A DNA stretch of 64,000 nucleotides from Symbiodinium natans (GCA_905221605.1 CAJNDS010002412.1:2162903-2226902); one strand, 5' to 3'; counted from the stretch's first letter, positions 30,501-40,978 are shown. The notes: a model not told the origin generated them from the sequence alone. Made by a program: numbers and translations.

Positions 30501-30722
30501 TTGGCTAAGTCAATGGCTAGCAGGTTTGCTATGATTATTTGCATTGGTTGTATTGTTCGCATTATTTGCCTTATGATCATTACTAGGTTCATTCTGAGTG
30601 CCATTTCTTGTGGGTTTATGCGTAGGAAATATGTTGTTGTGCCTGTCGCCTTTTTTTTTTTTTGGGGGGGGGGGGGGGTTCGGGAAAGGCTACATGCCAG
30701 GTACTTGGAAGCCTCGTCGTGA
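30501..30722 (+). CDS. ORF of doubtful status
   Basis: A 73-codon frame, hydrophobic (IICIGCIVRIICLMIITRFI), ending in a T/G homopolymer stretch. A minus-strand frame overlaps it. Confidence 0.25.
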   Translation: MAKSMASRFAMIICIGCIVRIICLMIITRFILSAISCGFMRRKYVVVPVAFFFFWGGGGVRERLHARYLEASS

Positions 30723-30786
30723 TTGATTGATGGCTTGCATCTTGGGACCCCCAAAAGCCCTCTGGAACCCTCAAAGAAATCTTGGG

Positions 30787-30896
30787 CATGAGGGTTTGCG
30801 AAAATAGGGGTACTCTTTTTGGGGGTCCCTTTCAGGGCACTCCTATTCTGTTTGGGGTGTAAAGGGGGTACCCCTATTTTGGGAAATGCCCACATG
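30787..30896. mobile_element. Small inverted-repeat element (family G)
   Basis: Ends CATGAGGGTTTGCGAAAATA and TATTTTGGGAAATGCCCACA pair with each other. The interior is rich in GGGGTAC. A related GGGGTACCC element lies near 53985-54075. A minus-strand ORF starting WAFPKIGVPP is only a translation of this element. Confidence 0.62.
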
Positions 30897-30989
30897 TTTC
30901 AGGATTTAGGGCTTAGGCCTTAGGACTCAGGGGGTTTAGGGTTTAGGGTTTAGTGTTTAGGGTTTAGGGTTTAGGGTTTGGCGGCTCAG

Positions 30990-31090
30990 GAAGTACGGCT
31001 GGAGGGCACTGACATCAGCGAATCTATGCGTGTGCAGCTTGCTGATGCTGTGGACAGGAACAAGTCGAGGCACAGAGCTGTGCATCCAGG
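30990..31090 (+). CDS. Candidate LRR-region exon
   Basis: The acceptor GGCGGCTCAG precedes 33 codons, EVRLEGTDISESMRVQLADA then VDRNKSRHRAVHP, then GTTTAGGG. It looks like the end of an LRR unit, but its phase does not fit directly onto 30367. Confidence 0.58.
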
Positions 31091-31140
31091 GTTTAGGGTT
31101 TAGGGTTTAGGGTTTAGGGTTTAGGGTTTAGGGATTGCAG

Positions 31141-31293
31141 TTCACATACACCAGATGCGCCTGCCCAGTGTTTGAGTCTTTTCCAGGGCTGAATACCCGA
31201 AACCCTGAGTCTGGAGTAAAGGAAACTGGCACAGGAAGGAAGGAAGGGGGTTGGGGGGGTGGGGGTACTCTCATCCACCCCACCCATCCCACC
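31141..31293 (+). CDS. Long candidate exon (51 codons)
   Basis: The acceptor GGGATTGCAG; a frame starting FTYTRCACPVFESFPGLNTR is open to tandem donors GTAAGG and GTAAGT (31294, 31299). The Gly-rich end reflects a G run. Confidence 0.5.
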
Positions 31294-31753
31294 GTAAGGT
31301 AAGTAGGGACCAAAGGGTTCCTAGGATGATCTCAGGTCCTGTTTGCATGCTCAAGCGCTTGATGAGGCTTGAAGGGGTCTCGCAACCCCTAAACCCTAAA
31401 CCCTAAACCCTAAACCCTAAACTCCAAACCCTAAACCCTAAACCCTACACCCTACACCCTAAACCCTAACAAGGCTAAGGGATCAGAGGAAGGTCCTGGA
31501 GCTTAGGGGTCGGGGTCGGGGATGGAGGTCACGAACTTCCAATCCCCATTCCCTGTCGTACTACCTCCCACCCCTCCCAAACAGAAAAGTATAGGTACCT
31601 GAGGTACAGTCCTTATATGTCGCGCATCCGGTTTCCATTTTCTGATCATGCTTGTTTGTTTGTGGCGGGGGGGAGGGGGGGGGAACCCTAAACCCTAAAC
31701 CTTAAACCCTAAACCCTCAACCCAAAAGCCCCCGATTTCCTGCTGAGCTTCAG

Positions 31754-31778
31754 CCTTCGGGTTGAGAGGCGCATGAGG
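31754..31778 (+). CDS. Candidate microexon
   Basis: The acceptor TGAGCTTCAG precedes LRVERRMR, then GTTTAGGG. Confidence 0.4.
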
Positions 31779-31899
31779 GTTTAGGGCTGAGGAGCACATA
31801 GTTGCCTATCTCCCCTCGGCTACAAGGTTTGGGGTTTGGGTCTAGGGTTTTCGGCTTTAGGGTTTAGGGCTTAGATTTAAGACCAGGATTGCCTGTATT

Positions 31900-33180
31900 G
31901 TCTGAGAGAGGGGTTGGGAATTGTTTTTGTGAATTATTTGTGATTTGCTTGTGATCGGCAAGTGTGATTTTTGCTTGAATCAGGATTTGGCAGGTCCTGG
32001 CTATGCGATTTCGGTGTGAATTGTTTGTGATTTTTTGTGTTTTGTTGGTGATGTATTTGTGCTTTATTTGTGATTTATTTGTTTTTTTGTGTGATTTGTT
32101 TGTGACTGTTTCGGTGTTCCGTGTGTGGTGTGTGTTTTCGTTTTTTGTGATGTTATGGGTGTGTGTTTGGAGTATTGCACTGCCTCAACAGATCGCATGG
32201 CCCAAGAGGGGAGGGGTGGCGCGGGGGGAGGTGGGGGGGCGGTGGGGCGGGGTGCGCCATGGGTTTGGGACCCCAGACCCTTTCAAGGAACCGTGCGAGG
32301 GGGAGGGGGGGCGGGGTGCGGGGGGGCGTGGGGGGTGTTGGGGGGGTGTGGGGCGTGGGGCAGGGGCGGGCGGGGGGTGGGGGAGGGGGGGGGGGAGCGG
32401 CCGGGACACTTTTTCACACTTTTTTCACACTTTTTTCACACTTGTTTCACACTTTTTTCACACTTTTTTCACACTTGTTTCACACTTTTTTCACACTTTT
32501 TTCACACTTTTACCAAGCCCTCCGCCCCCACCAGCACAAGCCCTCACAAGCCCACACCGGGGAGCGCGCGTGCGCGGCCTCACAAAAGTGTGAAAAAAGT
32601 GTCCCGGCACCCTAGCACACCCCTCATGCCCTGCCCCCCAAAAGTGTGAAAAAAGTGTTCCGGCCGCCACCCGCCCCCACCACCCCCCGAAGCTGGGAAG
32701 GCTTAAGAGGGGGTAGGCTTGGCCTGGCCTGGCCTATACCTTTACAGGCCAAGCCAGCTGAAGGCGCACTAACAGCCAATAGCTGCAGCTGAAGAGCTGC
32801 GCCCCAACACCCCAGACTCCGAACAAAAACACACAAACCTCAACCATAAACATCGTGGACCCTCAAAGCAAAATGCCTATCCCTGTAGCCCTAGCCCTGC
32901 AACCTGGCTGCAACCCTTAAGCCCGAGCAGCAGGAAAGCAATATTGGACTAATAATCATTCATAATCCTTCACCAACGGATTATCAATGTTTCGCATTTA
33001 TTCTACACTTATATTTCAGACGGAAGGAGAGATGGTCACAGATTTTTCACACATTTTTCACACTTATTTTACACTTCAGTGAGCTCTCCGAATCTCCTGG
33101 GAACACTTATTTCAATCTTTGTTCACACATTCGGATCATACACATTTCACACTTTTTTTACAAAATAATTATTTGGTGAT
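31900..33180. repeat. Low-complexity block
   Basis: A GTGATTTGTTTGTG-like series (31920-32110) leads into a G-rich stretch (32205-32400), then about ten units of TTTTTTCACAC (32405-32512). Inverted copies of that unit lie at 32584-32609 and 32640-32666 (AAAAGTGTGAAAAAAGTG), and looser copies reach 33150. Long overlapping + frames here are products of the repeats. Confidence 0.8.
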
Positions 33181-33557
33181 TTCCAGCCTATATGGGGGAG
33201 CCCTGGTCACAAGCTTAGATTTGAGGGTCCATGTAACTCATTATTATGTACCTGGACCCTAAGATCGCGAAATAGGAAGTACTTTAAGGCGCAAGTAAGC
33301 CCTTTTTAAGTACATGGGCCCTGAGGGTTAGACTTGAGGGCACATGCATGGCTTGGTCAAAACCCTCAGCCCTTGTCTGTCACGGGTGTCCCGTACCACC
33401 CCCCTTAAGAAAAGGTTTCTCCCAGAGGATCCGACAAAATCAGTAGGGAAAATATAACATCTGATCCCCCTTTTCCTGGGGGGGGGGGGGGAGGGGGAGG
33501 GGGCGAGGTTTGGGGCACCCTATGATTGCGGGGATTCAGGAGGTTAGGGTTTAGGGT

Positions 33558-33659
33558 TGGGATGTTCCTGCTTTTCTCACACTCCTTAAGGGGATTATAG
33601 TACCCCCCCCCCCATTAGAATCCCTATCAAGGCCTATTAGTATAAGGAGGAACATCCCC
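33558..33659. mobile_element. Family B element, copy 3
   Basis: GGGATGTTCCTGCTTTTCTC at the left and TATTAGTATAAGGAGGAACA plus TCCCC at the right. A run of 11 C in the middle. Confidence 0.65.
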
Positions 33660-33846
33660 AGTCTAGGGTCTAGCGCTTCGCAACGTGTAGGACCCGGAGA
33701 AGGCCCTTATTTCCTTTGGGTTTAGGGTTTAGGGTTTAGGGTTTAGGGTTTAGGGTTTAGGGTTTAGGGTTTAGGGTAAACCAAAAAGGGTACCCATTTT
33801 ATTCTTAGATTACTCCTGGGTCTAGACGTATAGGGGATTGTGGCAG

Positions 33847-33899
33847 ACGTCGCCAAAAGAGGTATGAAGGCGCCCGGCCTGTGACCGAAGTCCTGCGAG
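33847..33899 (+). CDS. Candidate exon with possible GC donor
   Basis: The acceptor ATTGTGGCAG precedes RRQKRYEGARPVTEVLR, then GCCCTT. The frame stays open for another 14 codons if this GC is not used. Confidence 0.5.
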
Positions 33900-34165
33900 G
33901 CCCTTCCGTGCAGGATTGCTCATTTGCCTTAAACCCTAAACCCCTAAACTCCTAAACCCTAAACTCCAAGCCCTAAACTCTACACTCTGAACCCTAGACC
34001 CTGAACCTTTGTCCTCAGGGAACCCAGATTTTGGGTTCAGGGATGTCTAGAGGGCGTTGGTTTAGGAGTTCATGGTTCAAGGCTCGTAGGATTGTGTCGG
34101 GCAGAAGTGCTTGGGTTTAGGGCAAAGGGTTTAGGGTTTTTTGCCTGGTGCCTGGATACAGATGA

Positions 34166-34459
34166 TCATTCTGAAGGGTACTTCGTACGTGCACTCCTTG
34201 CAGTATAAGGTCTAGGGCACCCCCTCCAAAAAAAGTCGAAACATAAGAATAAAGAGAGAGAGAGAGAGAGCGAGCATAGACTGTAGATCAGCCGCCATAG
34301 AATAACGTGGGCTTGCACTCCACCTCGCCGAACTCCGTAACCAGCGGTCTCGAGCTGCCACAGCATCTCAGACCTTGGGGACCACATGAACCCTAAGAAG
34401 GTCTTCACTTCTGGTTCATATACCTTAGTAGAAACTATAGTAGTATAGAGAATATTCAA
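34166..34459 (-). CDS. Minus-strand ORF of doubtful status
   Basis: A 97-codon frame with VYEPEVKTFLGFMWSPRSEM and a Ser/Leu run from an AG dinucleotide tract. A + frame (NVGLHSTSPNSVTSGLELPQ) overlaps, so the strand is undecided. Confidence 0.28.
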   Translation of the reverse strand: MNILYTTIVSTKVYEPEVKTFLGFMWSPRSEMLWQLETAGYGVRRGGVQAHVILWRLIYSLCSLSLSLSLFLCFDFFWRGCPRPYTARSARTKYPSE

Positions 34460-34635
34460 TACTGGTTCATATACCTTAATGGGAATTATAGTGGTCTATA
34501 TAGTAAACCCTAAACCCTCAACCCTACACCCCTAAACCCTAAACCCTTATTTGGTAGACGACCCCAGTCTCAGAGGGTTAGAGTGGTGCCCGACCCGCAA
34601 CCCTGAACCCTGAGGTCTGCGGCGCGCCGCCGCAG

Positions 34636-34677
34636 AGGCTGCGACGTGCCAGGCAGGGATGCACAGACTGGCATAGG
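34636..34677 (+). CDS. Candidate exon with heptamer donor
   Basis: The acceptor CCGCCGCAG precedes RLRRARQGCTDWHR, 14 codons in phase 0, then GTTTAGGG. Confidence 0.53.
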
Positions 34678-35130
34678 GTTTAGGGTTTAGGGTTTAGGGT
34701 TTAGGGTTTAGGGTTTAGGGTTTAGGGTTGAGGGTTGAGGGTTGAGGGTTGAGGGTTTAGGGTTTAGGGTTTAGGGTTTAGGGTTCAGGGTTCAGGGTTC
34801 AGGGTTCAGGGTTCAGAGGGTTTCGGATTTTGGGCTTTTGGGAGGGAGGTCTTCGATATTCAAGGGCTTTAAGGCCTCAAGGGTAACCCTAAACGCTAAC
34901 CCTAAACCCTCTTGTATGTTGGGTCGGTGTTCAGTCCTCAGTCGGGCGCACCCCTGGAAGAAGATCCGAATCCCTGAGCCTACCAACCGAAAACCCTCAA
35001 GACCCTGAAACCTTGAGTCCCTAAACCCCAAAGATGGGGTTTGGGGTTTAGGGTTTAGGCTTTAGGGTTTAGGGTTTAGGGTTTAGGGTTTAGGGTTTAG
35101 GTTAGAGACCTAAACCCCAACATCCCCAAG

Positions 35131-35208
35131 CCCAAAAGAGAGCAGGCTCAGTTTGACATCGCGCTCGACGAAGTGGAAAGCCGTGCCGGGCACACAGCCT
35201 CTCAGTAG
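35131..35208 (+). CDS. Candidate terminal exon
   Basis: The acceptor CATCCCCAAG precedes PKREQAQFDIALDEVESRAG then HTASQ, then TAG. Charged and helical. Confidence 0.62.
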   Translation, partial: PKREQAQFDIALDEVESRAGHTASQ

Positions 35209-35369
35209 AGCAGGCAACCCTTTAGGGTTTAGGGCTTCTGCTAGGGGTTTAGGGTTTAGGGTTTAGGGTTTAGGGGTTGAGGGTTTAGGTTTTAGGGCAT
35301 GATAAGGCCGATATACTCCAAAAGGTTAGCCTGCCGTTCCCCTAGGATGCTGGACAACGATACCCTTAG

Positions 35370-35507
35370 AATCAAGGGAACTTGGTTCACTATGCTAAGT
35401 GCAAGCTGCCCTTGCGATTCCTCATCCACCCGGAATGCAAAAAACTACTGCACATGCCGATAAAGATGAATCTGTACTCCAAGTCGGCATCTCCTTCAAG
35501 GGATTAA
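35370..35507 (+). CDS. Long candidate terminal exon (45 codons)
   Basis: The acceptor GATACCCTTAG precedes NQGNLVHYAKCKLPLRFLIH, then PECKKLLHMPIKMNLYSKSA, then TAA. A second frame (35346-35463, MLDNDTLRIKGTWF) overlaps and is also open. The one given is more protein-like. Confidence 0.62.
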   Translation, partial: NQGNLVHYAKCKLPLRFLIHPECKKLLHMPIKMNLYSKSASPSRD

Positions 35508-35707
35508 GACTCGTGCCCCTAAGGTTGTGCCCCAAAGGTTCCCCTTACAGTAAACTCCAGAAAGTTGGAACATCCTGATCCCCTTACCCCAAAGGGTATA
35601 CTCGAGGGAAGCCCAGCTCTAAGTAGCCTTAAATCATGTTCCATTAGGGTTTAGGGTTTTAGGGAGTAGGGTTTAGTGTTTAGGGTTCTACTCCTCTTTG
35701 GTTGCAG

Positions 35708-35728
35708 AGTCTTGCGGTTCTTTCCATT
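35708..35728 (+). CDS. Candidate microexon (21 nt)
   Basis: The acceptor CTTTGGTTGCAG precedes SLAVLSI in phase 0, then GTAGTA. Confidence 0.4.
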
Positions 35729-36051
35729 GTAGTAAAAACGCTTTTGGCTATAAGCCATAAACTCCCGAAATCTTAAAGCTGAAAACCCGAAGCCCTGAAC
35801 CCTAAACCCTAAACCTAAGCACTAAGCCCTAAGCCCTAAGCCCTAAACCTAAACCCTAAACCCCCCAAAATCCTGATATGTCGGCCCACGCTGCCCTTGT
35901 AGTTTTCCCTTTTTTTTTGCAACAAAAACGACGACAATACCTTAAACCCAAACCCTAAACCCTAAAAACTAAACCCTAAACCCTGAACCCTGAACCCTAA
36001 ACCCTAAACCCTAAACCCTAAACCCTAAACCCTAAACCCTAAACCTAAACC

Positions 36052-36229
36052 CCTGTGTTTGCTGTAGGGGTTTGCAGGCGTAAGGCATGTAGGGCTTACA
36101 CTAGGTAGGCCCTTGGTGTTGTTTCCTCAAGGATTAGGGCATTCAGAGGTTTAGGGTTTGGGCAATTCAGGTTCATGCCCAAACCCTACGCCCGCAAGCC
36201 CGACACCCTAAACCTACAGCAAACACAGG
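36052..36229. mobile_element. Inverted-repeat element bracketed by arrays
   Basis: Arms CCTGTGTTTGCTGTAGG and CCTACAGCAAACACAGG enclose about 140 bp. C-strand heptamers touch the left arm and G-strand heptamers the right. Confidence 0.7.
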
Positions 36230-36314
36230 TTTAGGGTTTAGGGTTTAGGGTTTAGGGTTTAGGGTTTAGGGTTTAGGGTTTAGGGTTTAGGGTTTAGGGC
36301 TATCCTGCCATCAG

Positions 36315-36622
36315 CTGAAGGCTCCACCATCGCCGACCTCTGCCTCGTCTAGTCCACGAAAGCGTCGAGGCCATTGTCCAAGGGTAGTTATATCGTTCCT
36401 TAGTACGTCTAGGGGTTTAGGGTTTAGGGTTTAGGGTTTAGGGTTACATGGGCCTGTAAATATGGTCCCGAACCTCCCTCACAGGGTTCTGAAGTATGGC
36501 CCCTCGGGGTTTTACAGGGTGTACAAAGGGCATAGAAGATGCCCTCTTTGAAAGGGACAAATTCATGGACCATGTAACTACTCTAAGACATTGGATATCA
36601 GCAGGGAGTGGGATTTATGCAA
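36315..36622 (+). CDS. Two exons spliced across a family D introner
   Basis: Exon 36315-36383 (acceptor CTGCCATCAG) reads LKAPPSPTSASSSPRKRRGH then CPR, ending exactly where the D element's GTAGTT begins. Exon 36588-36622 follows its CTCTAAG with TLDISREWDLC, in phase, then GTAGAA. Confidence 0.63.
36384..36587 (+). mobile_element. Introner family D, copy 3, with internal heptamers
   Basis: GTAGTTATATCG to CATGTAACTACTCTAAG. Five G-strand units sit about 30 bp inside the left end. Confidence 0.7.
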
Positions 36623-36814
36623 GTAGAAGCTTAGGGCTTTAGGGGGTGTGGCTTTTTGGGCGTGGGGTGTAGGGGAAATCCGATTCAGGGTTTGGGAGAT
36701 GCATTTGCTCATTAAACCCTAAACCCTAACCCCTAAACCATAAACCCTAAACCCTGGGGGGGGGGGCGGGGGGAGGGGGGGTCTGGAGGCTTCGATAGAT
36801 GGGTTTTGTTGTAG

Positions 36815-36871
36815 AATCGCACGCAAGCACGAATTCGGGCTTGGGGGTCTGGCCTCAGTTTTGGAAGCCAT
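36815..36871 (+). CDS. Candidate exon
   Basis: The acceptor TTTTGTTGTAG precedes NRTQARIRAWGSGLSFGSH, 19 codons in phase 0, then GTAAAC. Confidence 0.5.
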
Positions 36872-37086
36872 GTAAACCTCGAACCCTACAAGCCCTTAAC
36901 CTCAAACTCCCAACCCTAAACCCTAAACCCCAATGAAGACCTAAACCCCAAGACCTTGCACCCCAGGCCCCCAAACAACCCTAAACCCTAAACCCTAAAC
37001 CCTAAACCCAAAACCCTAAACCCTAAACCCTAAACCCTACACCAACAACCCTGCAAGCCCTGAGCCCCAAGCCTCCTTGCCGAGAG

Positions 37087-37128
37087 GTGCCTCTGCACCC
37101 ACGACACCAGCGGCAGCCACGGAGCTCC
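37087..37128 (+). CDS. Candidate exon
   Basis: The acceptor CTTGCCGAGAG precedes CLCTHDTSGSHGA, then GTGAGA. A second frame is open. Confidence 0.43.
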
Positions 37129-37201
37129 GTGAGAGTCAAATTATAGGGTTTAGGGTTTAGGGTTTAGGGTTCGGGGCTCGGGGTTCTAGACTGACATGGT
37201 T

Positions 37202-37297
37202 TGGGATGTTATTATACTCGCAGTCCTTAGTAGGGATTATGATAGGGGGTGCTCTAATCCCGATATAAGGACTGTTAGTTTTGGGGGGGCACATCCC
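37202..37297. mobile_element. Family B element, copy 4
   Basis: GGGATGTTATTATACTCGCA at the left and GGACTGTTAGTTTTGGGGGG plus GCACATCCC at the right. Confidence 0.62.
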
Positions 37298-37470
37298 AAT
37301 ATATACTCTATACATACATGTATACATCGTTTGCATTTTATATCACCCTAAACACTAAACCCTAAACCCTAAACCCTAAACCCTAAACCCTAAACCCTAA
37401 ACCCTAAACCCTAAACCCTAAACCTATATTGTCTATTGCCTCAAAAAAGAGGTTCTATTATTTCTAGCAG

Positions 37471-37525
37471 AAGACCTTGAACTTCAAGTCGTTTTTTAGC
37501 CAGAGTTGGCATTTCTTCCGTTGGG
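37471..37525 (+). CDS. Candidate exon with heptamer donor
   Basis: The acceptor TATTTCTAGCAG precedes KTLNFKSFFSQSWHFFRW, then GTTTAGGG. Confidence 0.62.
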
Positions 37526-37912
37526 GTTTAGGGTTTAGGGGTTAGGGCTAGGGTTTAGGGTTTAGGGTGTTTGGGGTTTGGGGGTTTAGGTCTGTTGTGC
37601 CGATTAAGTAAGCAACAACCGGTGCCTATTTTAAATTGTGTTCTTTTGATGGGCCTAAGGCCTATGACCTTTGAAGTTCAGAAGATCCCCTAAATCCTGA
37701 GCCCTCTCCTTAAACCATAAACCCTTCGATTCACCCCTTAGCCTGTCAACCCTTGAAGCCTCAAACCCTGGAACCCTTAAAGGGCTACATCCCCAAAACC
37801 TAAAACCCCAAAACCTCAAACCCTAAACCCTAAAACCCGAAACCCTAAACCCTAAACCCGAAACCCTAAACCCTAAACCCTAAACCCTAAGCCTTAATTC
37901 CACACCACCGAG

Positions 37913-37961
37913 TCCGAAGGACTTGCCGAGGGGGGCGGAGTTCTTCGCTCCGCCAGAACTG
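37913..37961 (+). CDS. Candidate exon
   Basis: The acceptor CACACCACCGAG precedes PKDLPRGAEFFAPPEL, then GTAGAG. Confidence 0.5.
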
Positions 37962-38242
37962 GTAGAGGAGGGGCTAGGTTTCAGGGTTTGGGGTTCAGGT
38001 CTTGGGGTTTGGGGTTGGGGGTTTAGGGTTTGGGGTTTGGGGTTTGGGGTTTAGGGTTTGGGTTCAGGGTTTGGGGTTTGGTGTTGGGGTTCCGGGTTTG
38101 GGGTATAGGGCTTGGGGTTTGGGGTTTGGGGTTTGGCGAATAGGGTATAGGGTTTCCGGTTGAAGGCAAGCCATTGTCGACAAGTGCATGTTCTGTGTTC
38201 TGGCGTGTGTTTCCTGGGGCTCCCTAGGACAGGAGTCTTGAG

Positions 38243-38367
38243 CATGTACGTGCGCAGAGGTGGACACCCAACAATACACACAAACTTGAGTTGGAGCATG
38301 CTGAAAAATGTTGTATGCCACCAGAAAATGCCGCAGGCACAGAGCACCGCGAGAACGGCAGCGGCAA
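38243..38367 (+). CDS. Candidate exon (41 codons)
   Basis: The acceptor GGAGTCTTGAG precedes HVRAQRWTPNNTHKLELEHA, then EKCCMPPENAAGTEHRENGS, then GTAACT. It is hydrophilic, with balanced composition. A minus-strand frame overlaps but is less protein-like. Confidence 0.63.
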
Positions 38368-38449
38368 GTAACTGCTCCTAATTGCACACTTCCTAAACGT
38401 TGTCGGCTGGCTGCTCCTAAAGCCTAAGCTCCAACCCCAATTCACACAG

Positions 38450-38480
38450 CATCCGCAGCTTCTTTTTTCGCACTTACAAG
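38450..38480 (+). CDS. Candidate exon with GC donor
   Basis: The acceptor AATTCACACAG precedes HPQLLFSHLQ, then CAAG|GCTCAA. Confidence 0.44.
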
Positions 38481-38789
38481 GCTCAACCCTCAAACCCCTA
38501 AAACCCCTAAACCCGATCAACCCGAACCTCTCATCCCTGATCCCTAAACCCTACACAACCCGAAGCCCTTTAACCCTAAACCCTGAACCCTAAACCGTTA
38601 TTGAACATGCTACGTCCATCCGCACTGATCGTTTGGAGAATACGCCCGAAGCCGTCTGGGCTGATAGCTGAAAGAAGGGTTGTAGGGTTTGAGCGTTTAG
38701 GGTTTTAGGGTTTGAGTTATTTAGGGTTGATGGTTGCGAGCCCTCAACCCTTGCACATCCTAAACCCTCAAAGTGTCTCTTTGGTGCAG

Positions 38790-38984
38790 GAAGAAGACGA
38801 GAGGGAAGAGCTGTCGCCTGAGCAGGAGATGGCAGACGCTGTGTCTGGGAAGCACTGGTTCAGGGATGACAGGGATGGGGGAGGGACTTCGGGGACTAGG
38901 TTCGAATTTTTTGGGGCCTTTCTTAGGAGTATTGGGACTATCCTACGTGCATGTGGCGTTTGTGAGGTCTTGTCCATTAATTAA
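38790..38984 (+). CDS. Candidate terminal exon (64 codons)
   Basis: The acceptor CTCTTTGGTGCAG precedes an acidic start, EEDEREELSPEQEMADAVSG, then KHWFRDDRDGGGTSGTRFEF and a hydrophobic end, ILRACGVCEVLSIN, then TAA. One of the longer clean frames. Confidence 0.6.
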   Translation, partial: EEDEREELSPEQEMADAVSGKHWFRDDRDGGGTSGTRFEFFGAFLRSIGTILRACGVCEVLSIN

Positions 38985-39059
38985 CCATTAAAGTTTCAAT
39001 GCTAGTCCTGCTAGTAGTAGTACTAGTACTGCTGGTAATATTATTGTTCGTACTACTAC

Positions 39060-39061
39060 AA

Positions 39062-39114
<53 letters not shown>

Positions 39115-39135
39115 CTGCTGCTGCTGCTGCTGCTG

Positions 39136-39203
<68 letters not shown>

Positions 39204-39332
39204 GCTGCTAATACTGGTACTACTACTACTGCTAATACTGGTACTACTGCTAGTAGTAATACTACTACTACTACTACTACTACGACGACTACTACTACGA
39301 CTACTACTACGACTACTACGACTACCACTACC

Positions 39333-39368
<36 letters not shown>

Positions 39369-39372
39369 GCTA

Positions 39373-39404
<32 letters not shown>

Positions 39405-39472
39405 ACGACGGCGACGACGACTACCGCTACCGCTACCGCCACCGCTACCGCCACCGCTACCGCTACCACTAG
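39060..39472. repeat. CTA/CTG/CTACCG triplet array
   Basis: About 400 bp of CTA triplets with blocks of CTG, ACTACG and CTACCG. It lies in no supported exon and is not flanked by the sequence shared by the two larger triplet arrays. Confidence 0.95.
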
Positions 39473-39529
39473 TACCCCCTCAGAGGATACTCACGTAGAC
39501 CCTTGAAAGGTATGCAAGAGTTATGTGTT

Positions 39530-39622
39530 CGGATGTTGCCCTTAAACTGACAGTCCCACAGTACCCCCCACCCCCATCATAATGAGTCCTTGAATGACTG
39601 TTAGTATAAGGGGGAAACATCC
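39530..39622. mobile_element. Family B element, copy 5
   Basis: GGATGTTGCCCTTAAACTGA at the left and GACTGTTAGTATAAGGGGGA plus AACATCC at the right. Confidence 0.6.
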
Positions 39623-39709
39623 AAAGTTATGTCGGGTAGGATTAAGGGTCCCTTCTTCGGGGTTAAGGGGGGGGAGGGGCAAACCCTCGGCCCTGACTCG
39701 AAGCCCTTC

Positions 39710-39893
39710 TAACCCCTAAATCCCTAAATCCCTGACTCCCTAAATCCCAATCCCTACATCCCTAACTCCCTAAATCCCTAACTCTCTAATCCCGAAATCC
39801 CTAAATCCCTGAGTCCCGAAATCCCTAACTCCCTAACTCCCTAAATCCCTAAGTCCCTAAATCCCGAAATCCCTAAATCCCTAAAGGCCCCTA
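39710..39893. repeat. CCCTAAAT octamer array
   Basis: About 22 units of CCCTAAAT with CCCTAACT and CCCGAAAT variants: an 8-mer derivative of the heptamer. Confidence 0.88.
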
Positions 39894-39895
39894 AG

Positions 39896-39950
39896 CCCTC
39901 AACCCGGCCCGCGCTGCACCGCTTCTACGCGCGACCACCGCCTGCGCGCT
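39896..39950 (+). CDS. Candidate exon
   Basis: The acceptor GCCCCTAAG, directly after the octamer array, precedes PSTRPALHRFYARPPPAR, then GTGAGG. Confidence 0.5.
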
Positions 39951-40114
39951 GTGAGGGTTTCCGCTGGAAAGCGTGGGTTTCCCTGCTACCCCCGGCTTCC
40001 TTCTACCCTAAACCCTAAACCCTAAACCCTAAACCCTAAACCCTAAACCCTAAACCCTAAACCCTAAACCCTGACCACTTTAGGGCTTAGGGTTTAGGAT
40101 TTAGGGTTTAGGGC

Positions 40115-40125
40115 TACCCCCCCCC

Positions 40126-40157
<32 letters not shown>

Positions 40158-40158
40158 T
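40115..40158. repeat. Poly-C run
   Basis: Forty-four bases, almost all C, end CCTAG. It sits where a family J element's left arm would be expected. Confidence 0.9.
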
Positions 40159-40256
40159 AGGTTGCGCCCTTACATAGCCTTATAACTAGGCTTAGTTCTT
40201 CCTAAATGGCCTTAACTATCGGGGGAAACTCGGGGGTAGTAGGGGAACCCATGAAG

Positions 40257-40310
40257 AAAGCAGCCCTGCTAAGTCCACAAACCCCTCAACCCTTGAGTCT
40301 CTCTTTTTGG
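40257..40310 (+). CDS. Candidate exon after a family J element
   Basis: The acceptor ACCCATGAAG is the right end of the element. The frame reads KAALLSPQTPQPLSLSFW, 18 codons in phase 0, then GTATTG. Confidence 0.55.
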
Positions 40311-40410
40311 GTATTGGCCCTTAAGAAACCCTGGAGCACCTCCAGGGTTTAGGGTTTAGGGTTTAGGGTTTAGGGCTTAGGGTTCAAGAGCTCAACAAAA
40401 ATAATAGGGT

Positions 40411-40655
40411 TCGCAAGGTTTAGGGTCTCGAGGGTTTAGAGTCTCAAGGGTTTAGGGTCTCAAGGGTTTAGGGTCTCAAGGGTTTAGGCTTTCATGGGTT
40501 TAGGGTCTCAAGGGTTTAGGGACTCAAGGGTTTAGGGTTTCAAGGGTTTAGGCTCTCAAGGGTTTTGGGTCTCAAGGGTTTAGGGTCTCAAGGGTTCAGG
40601 GTCGCAAGGGTTTAGGGTCTCAAGGGTTCAGGGTCTCAAGGGTTTAGGGGCTCAA
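40411..40655. repeat. GGGTTTAGGGTCTCAA 16-mer array
   Basis: About 15 units of a 16-mer made of one heptamer plus TCTCAAGGG. It is followed (40655-40890) by a degenerate GGGC(C/A)TATGCCCACGAA series containing inverted copies. Confidence 0.88.
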
Positions 40656-40978
40656 GGCCGGGCCTATGCCCACGAATCCTTGGGCCTATGCCCTCGAAGC
40701 CCCGGGCCTGTGTCCACGAAGCCGTGCCCATGCCCACGAACACGAAGCCCCCTATGCCTGCGAATTCTTGGGCCTTGCCCACGAGCCAAAGGCCCTAAAA
40801 TTCGTGGGCATAGGGTGTAAAATTCGTGGGCCTGATTCGCGGGCATAGGCCCGGCGGCCCAAGGCTCACAACCGCAAAATGGGCCTTGCCCACGAATACC
40901 ATTAAGGTTTATACTAATTATATGGTAGGAGAGGTCTAGGAGTTAGGGTTTAGGGTTTAGGGTTTCGGGCCGCAAAAG

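Noticed and set aside
30494-30895. Minus-strand 133-codon ORF starting WAFPKIGVPP
   Set aside because: Its first part translates the arms and core of a family G inverted-repeat element, and the rest crosses a homopolymer.
32003-32649. Overlapping 150-196 codon ORFs
   Set aside because: All three + frames are open only because of GT-rich, G-rich and CACACTTTTTT repeats.
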